In this document: one piece after another, positions 9,375 to 19,883 of the stretch | Position numbering within the stretch: position 1 is the first letter of the stretch | Layout of the letters: the number at the start of each line of letters is the position of its first letter | NCBI GenBank assembly: GCA_943736015.1 | Contig: OX031064.1 | Span: 40,723,361-40,787,360, forward strand | DNA: 64,000 nt | Direction: 5' to 3' | Origin: Tridacna crocea | Taxonomy: Eukaryota > Mollusca > Bivalvia > Cardiida > Cardiidae | Notes under the pieces: model-generated | The model's input: only the letters and a program-made list of their open reading frames with translations | What the model was told of the DNA's origin: nothing | The model's database searches: none | Program-made: the position numbers and the translations under genes

Positions 9375-11129
9375 ATGTCTAAGCGATATAGTAAAGACAG
9401 TCGACCGTATACCACTGAACAGTTACAAGAGGCAATTAACTCTGTAAAACAATCAAAGCTGTCTATCAGTCAGGCATCCAGAGAATTTGGAGTACCCCGA
9501 AAAACAATCGATGACCATGTTAAGAAATCTATGAAGTTTAAACCCGGTCCTGATTCAGAAATAACAACTGAAGAGGAAACGGCTCTTGTAAATTACGCAA
9601 AATACCTGGCTAATCGTGGGTTCCCGATGACAAGGGCTATTTTTCGTCAATTCATTATTTCACTGCTAAAACGAAGTGGGAGGGAAACTAAGTTTAACTT
9701 AGACAAAGGTCCGAGTGACAAGTGGTTTAGGGGTTTCCTTAAGAAACACGAAGAGTTAACGGAAAGGGAGCCGGAATTACAAGACAGAAGCAGAAACAGA
9801 ATGTCAAACCCCACCGTCATGAAACAGTATTTTGATCTCCTTGGTGAAACCATTAACAGTTTGGGTTTAAAGCCGCACCAAATATATAATTGCGACGAAA
9901 CTGGCTGGAGCGGAAAGGAAAAGTCGAGGCAAAAGGTTATTGCTGTGAAGGGGCATCACAGTTATCAGCAGGCCCTGATGTCTTCAGGCCATGTTACGGC
10001 ACATTTATGTATCTGTGCAGACGGCAGAATTCTCCCAACATTTATCATCTTTGAGAAAAGCCTGCCTCATATCGATTACAAAGATGGTGTTCCAGGTGAT
10101 TGGCTGTTTGGTCATTCAGAGAGCGGATACATGGATAGCGTGCTTTTCTTAGCATGGTTCAAGCAGGTTTTCATTCCACATTGTGGCTCCGCTAGACCAG
10201 TCCTCCTTATTCTCGACAACCATGACTCTCACACTACTCTAGATGTCATTGAATGTGCCAAAGAAAACAACATTGAGTTACTTGGACTTCCTCCACACAC
10301 GACCCATCTTCTGCAACCTCTGGACGTCAGTATAAATGGGCCTTTGAAAGCCAAGTTCAGCTCTACTGCCGTCCAGTTAGGACATGTAAATAAGCATCAG
10401 ACCATCAACAAGGCAAGATTCCCCGCAATTCTTTCCCATACTATCGATGAATTCTGCTCTCCAGCCAGAGTGAAAGATTCTTTCAGAAAAGCTGGTATTT
10501 CACCTTTTAATCCCGACGTTATAGACAAGTCCCAGTTGACAACGACACACACAGTGACAGAAAAAAGACAAGGAAAGGGACCCGAAGACGAAGCATGTTC
10601 TTCTCTCTCGGAAGACAGTCAGAAGAATAGCAGTATATGCATCACATGTGGTACTTTCCTTGGTGAAAACCCACTTGTGACTGAGGGACTTATTCCACAG
10701 GCTTTGTCTCGAATTTTTACCCCAGTCCCATGCAAGCCACAAACAGTCCGACGAAAATTGGTCACCGAGGCAAGAATTATTACGAGTGAAGAGTACTTAA
10801 ACAGACTGAGAGAAAAAGTGGCAGAAGAGAAAAGAAAGAAAGAGGGGATAGCAAAGAGAAAACAAGAGAGGGAAGAAAAGAAGAAATTAAGAGAAGATGA
10901 GAAGGCAAAGAAGGGGGAAGAAAGGGCTAAAAAAAGACAGAAAACATCACATGTCAGCGCATACATTTGTAAGATATGCAATATGGCAGACCAGGGGAGT
11001 GAGGACAACACACTGTGGATTGGATGTGACAACTGTGACGACTGGGTGCATCCACAGTGTGTAGGTCTACAGGAGGACGAGGACTTCGAAACCATTTCCT
11101 TCATCTGTCCTCAGTGTATCGAAGAGTGA
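9375..11129 (+). CDS. Pogo/Tigger-like DDE transposase with C-terminal PHD finger
   Basis: This intact 584-residue protein would bind the element's inverted repeats and catalyse cut-and-paste transposition in the nucleus. Residues 12-50 form a pipsqueak-type helix-turn-helix (SISQASREFGVPRKTIDDHV). About 60-135 is a CENP-B/Tc5-type second helix-turn-helix. The DDE_1 catalytic core spans about 165-375 with D174 (NCDETGW), D281 (LILDNHDSH) and D317 (HLLQPLDVSI), 35 residues separating the last two. A strongly charged, lysine/glutamate-rich helix with nuclear-localisation character covers about 470-523. Residues 532-581 hold a C4HC3 PHD finger (C532, C535, C551, C554, H559, C562, C578, C581, with the usual W557 before the histidine). 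All three acidic residues and all zinc ligands are present and there are no stops, so the gene may be functional. It lies inside matching TIRs. A domesticated gene is the less likely alternative, since TIRs and TA duplications remain. Confidence 0.95.
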   Translation: MSKRYSKDSRPYTTEQLQEAINSVKQSKLSISQASREFGVPRKTIDDHVKKSMKFKPGPDSEITTEEETALVNYAKYLANRGFPMTRAIFRQFIISLLKRSGRETKFNLDKGPSDKWFRGFLKKHEELTEREPELQDRSRNRMSNPTVMKQYFDLLGETINSLGLKPHQIYNCDETGWSGKEKSRQKVIAVKGHHSYQQALMSSGHVTAHLCICADGRILPTFIIFEKSLPHIDYKDGVPGDWLFGHSESGYMDSVLFLAWFKQVFIPHCGSARPVLLILDNHDSHTTLDVIECAKENNIELLGLPPHTTHLLQPLDVSINGPLKAKFSSTAVQLGHVNKHQTINKARFPAILSHTIDEFCSPARVKDSFRKAGISPFNPDVIDKSQLTTTHTVTEKRQGKGPEDEACSSLSEDSQKNSSICITCGTFLGENPLVTEGLIPQALSRIFTPVPCKPQTVRRKLVTEARIITSEEYLNRLREKVAEEKRKKEGIAKRKQEREEKKKLREDEKAKKGEERAKKRQKTSHVSAYICKICNMADQGSEDNTLWIGCDNCDDWVHPQCVGLQEDEDFETISFICPQCIEE

Positions 11130-11770
11130 AATATGACTCACGGTATCTTTGTAAATATGTTATGCAGTTAATTATGATTATTTATATCAAGTTCTACCTT
11201 TGACTATATCCAGATTAATATTTAGACTTTTCCAAACAATGAACTGTTTTATGGACTCATTTTTTACCCTTCTGAATTACTAAGAAAGCTGTGATAAACT
11301 GATTATGACTAACAATCTTCTCCATATACATGTGATTTTGGATTTTGGACGCTCTCCAACTGAAATGACGGACGGAGTGAAGTAATATTTTAGCCGATTC
11401 GTCATTTAGTAATGTATCAGCAAATCCATACTATTTTGGCTTCAATTTACATCTTTGAGGTAAGAATATTTATTTATCCTGTTAATAGTTATTATAATTA
11501 ATAATGAATATATATCACAATCAACATGAACTTTTGAAAGGGTGAAAATGGCACGTGTAAAAACTGTCAGTGCTTTTATTTCACGCGCGCATGAAACTGA
11601 CATTTTCAGCCGATCACACTACCTGGAATAAATACCGCTTGTACATCGTCAATAATGTCTTAAATGTCGGTTTGTCATGGTACCGAATGGAAATTAACTT
11701 TGAATAATACGGAGGAAGAAAATAATCATTTTCCGTACATATATTAATGTCCTATCCAGATTATAAAAAT
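11130..11770 (+). other. Transposon 3' non-coding region
   Basis: It is non-coding between the transposase stop and the subterminal repeat. An AATAAA at 11627-11632 is a candidate polyadenylation signal. Nothing else is recognised. Confidence 0.4.
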
Positions 11771-11996
11771 GTTGGCGAGAACTGGTACTGTGAACGTCAG
11801 AAATTAACACAATAGGGTAGTAAAATAACTGCTCCCTGGCATATTGCGCATGCGCACAGCAATCGAAAAAAATAATGTCACGTGTGAACAAAAGGTCATG
11901 TTACCACAACATGAGGTCGCATACGGGATTAATTTATCGTTTACGATGTAAGTACAGAACATGTTCCAAAATTGGCGAGAACTGGTCGCCAGCCAG
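11771..11996 (-). repeat. Right TIR and subterminal repeat of pogo-like transposon
   Basis: The subterminal copy at 11771-11789 is a perfect complement of 7422-7440, and the terminal copy 11971-11996 mirrors 7398-7422. TA follows at 11997-11998. Confidence 0.9.
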
Positions 11997-12288
11997 TAAT
12001 GGTTCAAAGATTCTTGAATGATAGTGTATATTAAGAATTATTACATTAATTCAAATCATAATTTTCTGAAAAGAAGAAGAAAGAAAATATAAATACATAC
12101 ATGTTTACCGAGGTAAGTGTCCTTGATAGTCTTCTGATACAATAAACTGAAGTATTAAGGTTTTTCATCGATACCGTTGATCACCTTGTTTAATTGGTTG
12201 AGTTATTAATCACGCAATGTTTTTCGCCAAATGAACGCCACTAATGCTGAGGTGTGAAAACGCATGCTCTATGCAAAATTAAACTTCT

Positions 12289-12517
12289 TTAACCCATTAC
12301 CACACAATCCCTACTTTTGACGCCCCTGAGAAAGAAGCCTTTTGAAAACACTGTGGGAAAAGGAGAAAATGCTGGTAACCAGCATTTTCTCCTTTTCCCA
12401 CAGTGTTTTCTACCCTTCCCAGAACAAATTTCAATTTCTTTGTTACCTTTATTTTGTCGTCTGCAAATGCTTTCAATTTGGACCAGTCTAAATTTTTCTC
12501 GTGTGGTAATGGGTTAA
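12289..12517 (+). mobile_element. piggyBac-like palindromic MITE, forward copy
   Basis: It is flanked by TTAA on both sides, with termini CCCATTACCACACAA and TGTGGTAATGGG. The central perfect palindrome at about 12345-12411 is built from GAAAACACTGTGGGAAAAGG, GAGAAAATGCTGG and their complements. It is among the best-preserved copies in the window. Confidence 0.92.
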
Positions 12518-13860
12518 TTATATCAGCTAGATTTTATTTTTTTACCCAAGTAAAATGAAGAATCATGACAAGAAAAAACTAGTCTGAATTACATAAATAT
12601 ATTGATATATAACTGCTGTTGTATAGTTATGTAATAGAATCATCACATTCAAAGGAAACGTGAATGTCCGTCAATAGTTAATATATACATGTATATATAA
12701 AAAAGCCAATCCTAGATTAAGGATAAAATTCAGAACCAAAAAAAAATTAGGGAAAAGAATCATTTAGAACTGTATCTCCTTTTGTCACGATGCTGATCAC
12801 CTCTAGCAAACAAAGATGATGCACCACATGGCGCCAACCTGATCTCGGTCTTTACCTCTCTTTCATCTTTTAGGTTATCTTTGAAAAGATAATGACACCC
12901 AATATTGATTTCTGCTTGAAAGAGTCCACCGTGTTGCTGGTCAAAAGGCTGTCACTTGCCTTCATAATCCTATCTGGCCCAATTATAAAGTCGTAAATTA
13001 CGTATTACGCAATATCTGTCAATTTGACTTTGCTATTGTGAAGTCGCTTAATTGATTACGTAATGACATCATGCATTGCTTTCAGTATTGTCTGCACCAA
13101 TTTTTTATCAAAAGGTATAGATGCGTTTATATACATGTATCTTTATGTAGAAATACAAATGTGTAAAGAGATTTCACTGTCTTGATTTATCATTTATACT
13201 TCTGAGGTTTATCGGAAAAAGGGTTGATATTATACAGAAAAGTTGTGAACTTAAATCCAGATTGAGTCCTTCTGTGGTCTCTCCGTTCGTCCAGAGCCAT
13301 TTCTCCACAACTCCTGGACTAAATTGGATGAAACTCCATATATGAAGGATATTGCGCCGATGTATTTTTCTCGGTTTTCCAATTTGACGCTGTGTCATGG
13401 AAAAAGGGGGTTTCTTGCAAAAAAAATCCAATTTCTACTAATAACTCTGTCAGTTTTCATCAAAACTTCATGAAACTTCGCATTCATATTGTTTATGAAA
13501 AGTTTCAACATGTGCCCCTCCTTTTCTTAATCTATGCCAAACCATGTTACGGAAAAAGGGTGCTTAATGTTTGATAAGTTGTTGCCCTCATTGCCCTTAG
13601 TAAATTGAAAATTGGAAAATGCTGTTTGGCATACGCGACCAAACACAAGTAGCCTGTTTCGACCCCACCCTCATCTCCTGTGACCAACTATTCACCGACA
13701 GCCTTCACTTTCCTAAACAGAGACCTGTTCGGGGAGTACAATCCGTCTACGATGGCTCTTAATTGTTTTTCTCTTTATCATTTCCATGTACAAAAACACA
13801 AAAAGGGGAGGTGTTTTGGTAAAATGCAATAACCGTTGATAGTCTGGTACTTGAAACAAA
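12518..13860. other. Non-coding; diverged pearl-type core repeat at about 13200-13570
   Basis: No gene is seen. 13290-13570 contains two diverged tandem units (CTCCACAACTCCTGGACTAA, ATGAAACTTCGCATTCATAT, ending GGAAAAAGGG) related to sequences near 22660 and 23690, and so is an old pearl-type core. Confidence 0.4.
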
Positions 13861-13864
13861 GCAA

Positions 13865-13925
13865 TTTAAAACAATGTGGGAAAAAAGGTAAATGCTGGTT
13901 ACCAGTATTTACTCCTCTTTTCATT
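13865..13925 (+). repeat. MITE central-palindrome fragment
   Basis: ACAATGTGGGAAAAAAGG, then AATGCTGGTTACCAGTATTT and a partial mirror arm. The outer parts of the TTAA MITE are missing. Confidence 0.6.
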
Positions 13926-14276
13926 GAATTAGACTATTCAGACACTAACAACACAATTTGAGCAACTCTTGATACTTCCTTTTTCTTCTGTTATAAATCG
14001 AAAAACTGTCCATTGTAAAGCTAGGGTGATAAGTTTCTTTCATTAGTAGAAGCTTTTTGCTTTCTTTTTAATCTTTTTGCTTTCTTTTTAATGTAACAAT
14101 TTTTACCCTTTTACCACACGAGTAAGAATTAAATTTTTGATACGGGTCTCATTGTCTAAATCATTGTCTAAATTATGCAAATGCCAAACAAAAAAAAAAA
14201 TCATACTGTGTTTCTTAACATAGTCCTGCTATTAAAATTTATAAAAGTTCTAAGGTGCAAGTCAGCTTTTCTTGAA

Positions 14277-14515
14277 CAGGGGGCGAAACGACTAGGGGGG
14301 AAACAACCAGGGGGGCGAAACGACCAGTGGGGGCAAAACGACCAGGGGGAAAACGACCTGGGGGAAACGTCTTGGGGGCGAAACGACTAGGGGAGGAGAT
14401 GGTTTTGGGGCGAAACGTCCCGGAACCAAAACGTCCCCCAGTCAAAACGTCCCACTTTTGGTTAAAACGTCCCACTATTCAAAAACATTGGTCAAAACGT
14501 CCCACTTTGAATTAT
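14277..14515 (-). repeat. Right GGGGCGAAACGAC minisatellite array
   Basis: About ten degenerate units GGGGGCGAAACGACCAG, followed outward by four AAAACGTCCCA motifs at irregular spacing. It is the reverse complement of the 7180-7345 array over its inner portion. The open frames in both directions here are by-products of the repeat. Confidence 0.85.
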
Positions 14516-14599
14516 TTCGTTCGTATCAACTAGTGACAAAAGTGTAAGTGGTTGATAAATTTAATCATTTTTTCTTTGTATGAATTATAACAATGAAAT

Positions 14600-16310
14600 T
14601 GTTTCTTTGCAGATTTTGTTGATGTTAATTTGCAAGTGTGATAAATCGGGTATAGGTGAAAAAGAACTGGTTAATTGGTCGGCATACAATGACTAATGAA
14701 CAGAACAGAACACAAATTTTAAATACGTACTATTCGTACATGGTCATAAAAATTAAAGACGAATTAATGGGAATCAACTTTTTTTGACATTGTTCCTTTG
14801 TGTAGATAAGCGGAATCTTGAACATTTATGATTTCCTTTTGGAATATATCTCTGTGCGTTTTGTGCTCTGCAGTGCTCTTGCAATTGAGTGTTTCTGCAA
14901 TATTAGTACATTATATTATTGCTTAGAGTAGGAAATTTAAGATAGATTTTATTCATTAAGTATGCATATACATTTTGCATCACGCAAATTCATGTTAAAA
15001 CATTAATAGGTAATCATTAATTAATCATGTACTGACCCTTAACCTCATGACCCCTAGATTCAATAAATATGAAAGAGAATGCTTTAGTAAACAGCGTTGG
15101 ACAATGACAAAACACTGGTAACAGCCTTTGCTTCTTTTTCCATCATTAATTCTATCATATCAAAGACAACAAATATTGTGTCATTTCAGCAAATACCAGG
15201 GGATTTTCTTCCTTTCCTGCGGGGCCAAATTTCGGCCCCATTTCCATTGCAAAAAGTGTATTCTTTTCCCAATTCCATAAAATAAAATTCCCAATTTGAC
15301 GCTAGAAAAAGAAAATAGTCTGATGTATCAGCCAGGGTTTTACCCTACACACAAATTTGCGGGTACTGACCACAGTTCAAGCAGGAAATCGACAGACGTC
15401 GTACATAGGTATGAAAATATTTGGGGGCGAATTAACTATAGACTGTGTCCGTATAATTTCAACTGATTCATGCGTTGACTGGATTATCTGGCTGTAAACC
15501 AATCTTGCTTTAAAAATACAAAATACAGACGACATTTAATGTCTCAGCAACTGCCACGCATATATTGAAGCAAAGCGGAGTTTCGTGAGACAAAAAAGAA
15601 GAACCCAGCTCCAAAATTGACAATCCTGAATTAGGAATAAGTTATGAAAAATACCCGGCCGAATCTAGAGTAAGACCACAAGATTTTTATCCTCGCTCAA
15701 ATTTCAATCGGTTGTCTCGAGCGGTTCGTAGAAGCAAATTTTAAGTGTGAAGTTTCCTCTCTCTAATTGATTTTTAACAATTTCTTTTCAATACTGTAAT
15801 AGGTCTACCACAGAAAATGACGATTTTTCAATCTTTCTAATTATGTCAAAGCACTCAAAAAATCAATTTCAAAGATAAATCGTAATGAGAAAAAACATGA
15901 AAACCAATGACAAAACAAGACCTCCGCCGATCAGAGGCTCCTAAATCTGTCGTATCAAGCCTTGATAAGGACCTCTTTCAGCTGACTTGCATACACACAA
16001 TATAAGAAATAAAACGGGAAATAATTCCTCTATTCATTCACCAGAAAAATAAATATCTTTATTTAAATATCCTCCCTAACAGGTTCCGTGGGCAGGGGGG
16101 GGGGGGGGCTTAGACACTTGAAGTAGTATGAAAGACAGAAGAGAGCAAATCCACCCAAAAAGAAAGAAGTTTGAAAAAAAGAAGCAGTATTGATTCAGTA
16201 GTATATTTAATGCCTGAATAAGTTTATTGTAAGATTAATTGTGTTCCAAACTTTATATTTTTTTATATTTTGTCAGTATCATTTTCCTAATTTTGACATT
16301 TTGTCGATGG
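14600..16310. other. Non-coding stretch
   Basis: No supported gene or element. A GGGGCC-type short inverted motif (GGGGCCAAATTTCGGCCCC) lies near 15220 and a run of about 15 G at 16095-16109. Confidence 0.4.
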
Positions 16311-16811
16311 TTTTTAGCTCCACTTTTGGCCAGCGAGCTATTGTCATGGCGTTGTGTCCGTCCGTCCATCTGTCCGTGCGTGTGTCCGTAAACTTTTTCT
16401 TTAAAAAACTTCTCCTCAGAAACTATTGACTGGATTTTTACCAAATTTCACAGGAATGTTCCTTAGGTGGTCCTCTTTCAAATTCCTTCAAATAATTGTG
16501 TTCCATGAAGAATTCTGGTTGCCATTGCCATGGCAACCAAAGTAAAAAACCTTTAAAAATCTTCTCCCAACAAACCGCTAATTGGATAGCATTATTATTT
16601 TGCAGGAATTTTCCTTAGATAGAGGTCTACAGAATTCCTTAAAAAAAAAAAAAAGATCCGTCAAAAAACATGGCTTTTATACGAGACTCATTTTCCTTTT
16701 ATGGTATAAAGTAAAATCTTTGAAAAATTTCTTCTCTCAAACTATTAGTTGGATTTAATTGTTGTATTGCAGCTTAGCTCCTTTGGTGGTAAGTCTTTAC
16801 CATACAATCTT

Positions 16812-17012
16812 TTAACTACCTTAAAGAAGAAGTCTTTGGAAAACACTCTTTGAAAAGGAGAAAATGCTGGTAATCAGCATTTTCTCCTTTTCCCTCCGTG
16901 TTTTCTACTCTATAAAAGAGAGAAATCATCATTTCATGAGTGTTTCATTTGTTGTCTGCAAATGCTTTCAGTTTGGTCACATCCCAAATTTTGTCGTTTG
17001 GTAAAGAGCTAA
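16812..17012 (+). mobile_element. piggyBac-like palindromic MITE, forward copy
   Basis: It has a TTAA start (16812) and an AAAGAGCTAA end, with the central palindrome (GAAAAGGAGAAAATGCTGG / complement) well preserved. The 201-bp length reflects small deletions. Confidence 0.75.
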
Positions 17013-17354
17013 AGATGGTTGCTTTACATAATCTGTAATCCCTTTCATATAAAACAAGAGAACCTCAGCACTTTTATTAGTTCTGGTAAAGGTTTGTTGA
17101 CCTACTGGTGACCTAATACAAAGAGAGACATGGCTTTACTATAGTGATAAGGTATTTTGTTATCCAATCAAACTGATCCTGCAACTTCAATAAAACAATT
17201 GCCACAATACATATTTTCTATATTTTGATGTTTCCCCACCCAGAATGGTTTGTAACAAGACCCTCTTTTACTATAACCAGAAGACAAAATTTTTATAACT
17301 TGTCATAATAGAAAGATGTTGCAGACAACAAAATATATCTTCAAATTAGTAAAA

Positions 17355-17490
17355 CTGGTATCAAAAAGGGTAGAAATTATTGTGTAAAACTAAGAAAATG
17401 CAGGTTACTATTATTTTCTTCTTTTCTCACAATATTTTTCATAGCTTTTTTTCTTTAGTGACCTAAAATGCAGGAATGAATGGTAATTGT
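17355..17490 (+). repeat. Diverged MITE fragment
   Basis: TAGAAATTATTGTGTAAAAC and AGAAAATGCAGG pair imperfectly with TTATTTTCTTCTTTTCTCAC, the decayed central palindrome. Confidence 0.5.
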
Positions 17491-17562
17491 TAAAAGCTTC
17501 TCTTCACCATTACAGAAAAATCAGGCCTGTGGAGCGATACAGGCGCTCAAGCGCCTCTAGTT

Positions 17563-19880
17563 TGTTTTCCTTTGCAACTGCTACCATGTGACTTTATCAT
17601 TTTCATAACTTGAGACTTTTATGAATTTATTGCCATTACCAGAGGGACATTATCAATACAAAAAGTTTTTACATGCAGAGTTGTAAACTCTATTCTGAAT
17701 TATTTCTCCTTCTAAGTATTCTAAACCAGTCTACCTTAAGGAACAGTTCTGTGTTTTGATACAATTCTCAAAGACAGGTATCTTTTTGCCACTTTCTGCC
17801 ATCACACAATCTAAAATAGCCTTAATCTGCAGAAGGAAGAGTTATTTGTCGTTTCTTTATGTAAGAAATCGACAAAATTCTTGCTTTATTTCTTGCCCTC
17901 GCTTCTATATATTTCATTCTGATTTGTTTGATTACTAAATTTATCACGAAAACAAGCTCTGTTAGTGCTGGTCTTGGAAAAAAATGTATCACATCCCTCT
18001 TTCCTTTGATCTGATGATTATTCTTCTGTAACAGGTTTTCTCTTTTTCCTATACACATCAGCCTTTTTTTATTTCAATTTCATCACTTTCAGGTCACAGT
18101 AGCATTTTGCTCTTAAACTGACCTGTCTTTTCATCTATTGCTGCTTTTGTTGACTTTCTGTTTTTCCTTTTGGTAAGTCTGGTTTTGTTGGCATGGTGGG
18201 GTCCTGTTTTGCTTCTTCTTGATTTTGCTTACTAACCTGTTGTTTCCTTTATATGTCTCTTTTCCCTTTTAATCATGAATTGATACTTTTCCTTTTCCAT
18301 TCAATATTGCCCCCTCTAATATTTTTCTTTCCTTTCCTGCAGGCATTTATGTCACCTTGCATCACTTGCATATGACCTCTTGCAAAAATCTTCGCTGTCT
18401 CTCAGCGTTTGCCATAGGCATTCCTGAAAGCAAAGAACTGTATTTCACAAAGGGGTTTCACACTTTTTTTTAACTTTCTCTAAATATTTATTCTGTGACT
18501 GACTATAATGTATAGGAACATTGTTTGCTAGATATAAGAGAAAGTGACTCAATACTCTTAAAAAACAGCTACTCTTTTTTTCACAATGTTATCATCCTTT
18601 TAGAATCAGTGCACTCATTCCGTTTTGCAGCAGGCCTTTATATTCTCTTTCCTTGCCTCGGGGAAAAAATCATTATCTCGTGCAACCAATGGATGAAGTT
18701 GGAAGGATGGAAAGCATTGTGGAAATAAGAGAAAATGCTGAGGGCAATACCAAACAGGGCTTATCATGTAAAGAGTTTCTTCGTGGGTAAATCTGAAAAA
18801 CCTTACCAATCTAACAGTTTCCTGTCATGTAACAAAGATCATCCATTATGCAACCATTACATTTCATTTGTAACTGAAGACACACTTAAGGCAATGTTTT
18901 GCTGACAAGGCTACGATAACTGATGTTATATTGTGGTTTAACAATACTAACACTAAGCTATTTGATTTCTCTTTGGACTTTCCCTGTACATATTCAATCA
19001 TTTTAATTTGTATACTCCTTTGTGTAACAGCACATCCTTAAAAATACACAATTACCATATAAACCATTACACAGCACTTATCATGTGATCTGTGTTAAGA
19101 ACTAGTTTTTCTGTAATAATGACATACATATGAAGGTTCAATTTCCATTTTGTTTTAGAAATGAAAAGCCACGAACAAGCTGTTTTTCCTTGATGTAACA
19201 AAATCATTCCATTGTGTAACATAAAAACGTGTTACAGTACTGAGTGTTACATCATGGATGTATTTGATCTCTATTGGTATTTATGACACCATCATGCCAT
19301 AAACCTTTCAAGAAAGACTGTTTTCGCCTTGATCATTCATATACACAGCAGCCCAATGATTTGCATCAACCTATAAATGCAGCTTAATGGTATACATAAT
19401 GTTACATCAAAGAATATTAAAAAATATACGGGCTTACCTTGATTTTTGTCAATTCAATATCTGTATTTAAAATTAATGCGGCAAAGAGTAACCGTCCGCC
19501 ATATCGCCATAAAGGAGTTGAGTGTAAGGTACAGAATGTAAACAAATTTATTTGTATTTTAAGATAAATGTAACCATTGTCTGATATGTGGTATGTTATG
19601 TATAAAGGTGGAATAATTTAAAGATACAGTAATTATAGCTTTACATACGGAAAAAAACTTTAAAAAATCCCATATAACACTTAACTTTCAAAATTGGGAC
19701 ATGACAGAAAGGTACTTTTGGACGATTGATTGCTTCATTTGTCATAGTTAACGGACTAGTAGTCATTTGATATTTCCCACATACTTAGAACCAATCCTGA
19801 AGTTTCATACCAAAGATACTTTAAACTGGAATAATCACTAGTTAGTAATTGAGAAATTGTGCACGGACAGAAAATGTGGC
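17563..19880. other. Non-coding, thymine-rich
   Basis: No supported gene. A weak exon-like stretch with a good acceptor (TTTCCTTTCCTGCAG) begins near 18342 but has no recognisable product. A MITE core fragment sits at 18702-18748 (GAAAGCATTGTGG, AGAGAAAATGCTG). Confidence 0.35.
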
Positions 19881-19883
19881 AAA

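Larger units (their letters stand above)
7398..11996 (+). mobile_element. Autonomous pogo/Tigger-like (Tc1-mariner superfamily) DNA transposon
   Basis: The 4599-bp element is flanked by TA (7396-7397 and 11997-11998), the target duplication of this superfamily. The terminal inverted repeats start CTGGCTTGCGACCAGTTCTC on the left and CTGGCTGGCGACCAGTTCTC on the right, about 25 bp with one mismatch. A second, subterminal inverted pair of 19 bp, AGTACCAGTTCTCGCCAAC, is perfect at 7422-7440 and 11771-11789, and repeats the CCAGTTCTCGCCAA core, so each end carries two likely transposase-binding sites. The single intact gene lies at 9375-11129. The left non-coding part was colonised by MITEs (7901-8411, 8441-9299). 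Confidence 0.93.
7180..14515. mobile_element. Putative large element bounded by inverted minisatellite termini
   Basis: The arrays at 7180-7345 and 14277-14515 are inverted copies over at least 150 bp. If they are the ends of one transposon, it is 7.3 kb, of which 4.6 kb is the nested pogo-like element and 0.23 kb a MITE, leaving about 2.5 kb of its own sequence with no recognisable transposase. No target duplication could be fixed. The architecture is inferred by analogy with the 44970-48420 element, where the same design comes with a clean duplication. Confidence 0.4.
16311..17562 (+). mobile_element. Pearl-like element, TTTTTAGCTCC variant
   Basis: It starts TTTTTAGCTCCACTTTTGGC with the typical TGTCCGTCCGTCCATCTGTC stretch, then GGTTGCCATTGCCATGGCAA and tandem-like units. 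It ends with GTGGAGCGATACAGGCGCTC and GCGCCTCTAGTTT, a variant of the family's terminal hairpin. A TTAA MITE is inserted at 16812-17012. Confidence 0.55.

Noticed and set aside
10619-11104. 161-codon antisense ORF
   Set aside because: Lies antisense to the charged region and PHD finger of the transposase. Ser/Leu/Phe-rich composition reflects the opposite strand of Lys/Glu codons.
14175-14533. Glycine/proline-repeat ORFs on both strands
   Set aside because: By-products of the GGGGCGAAACGACC minisatellite.
18342-18470. Possible exon after a strong acceptor
   Set aside because: Open frame of about 40 codons but no donor, no recognisable product and no phase link to the other exons.
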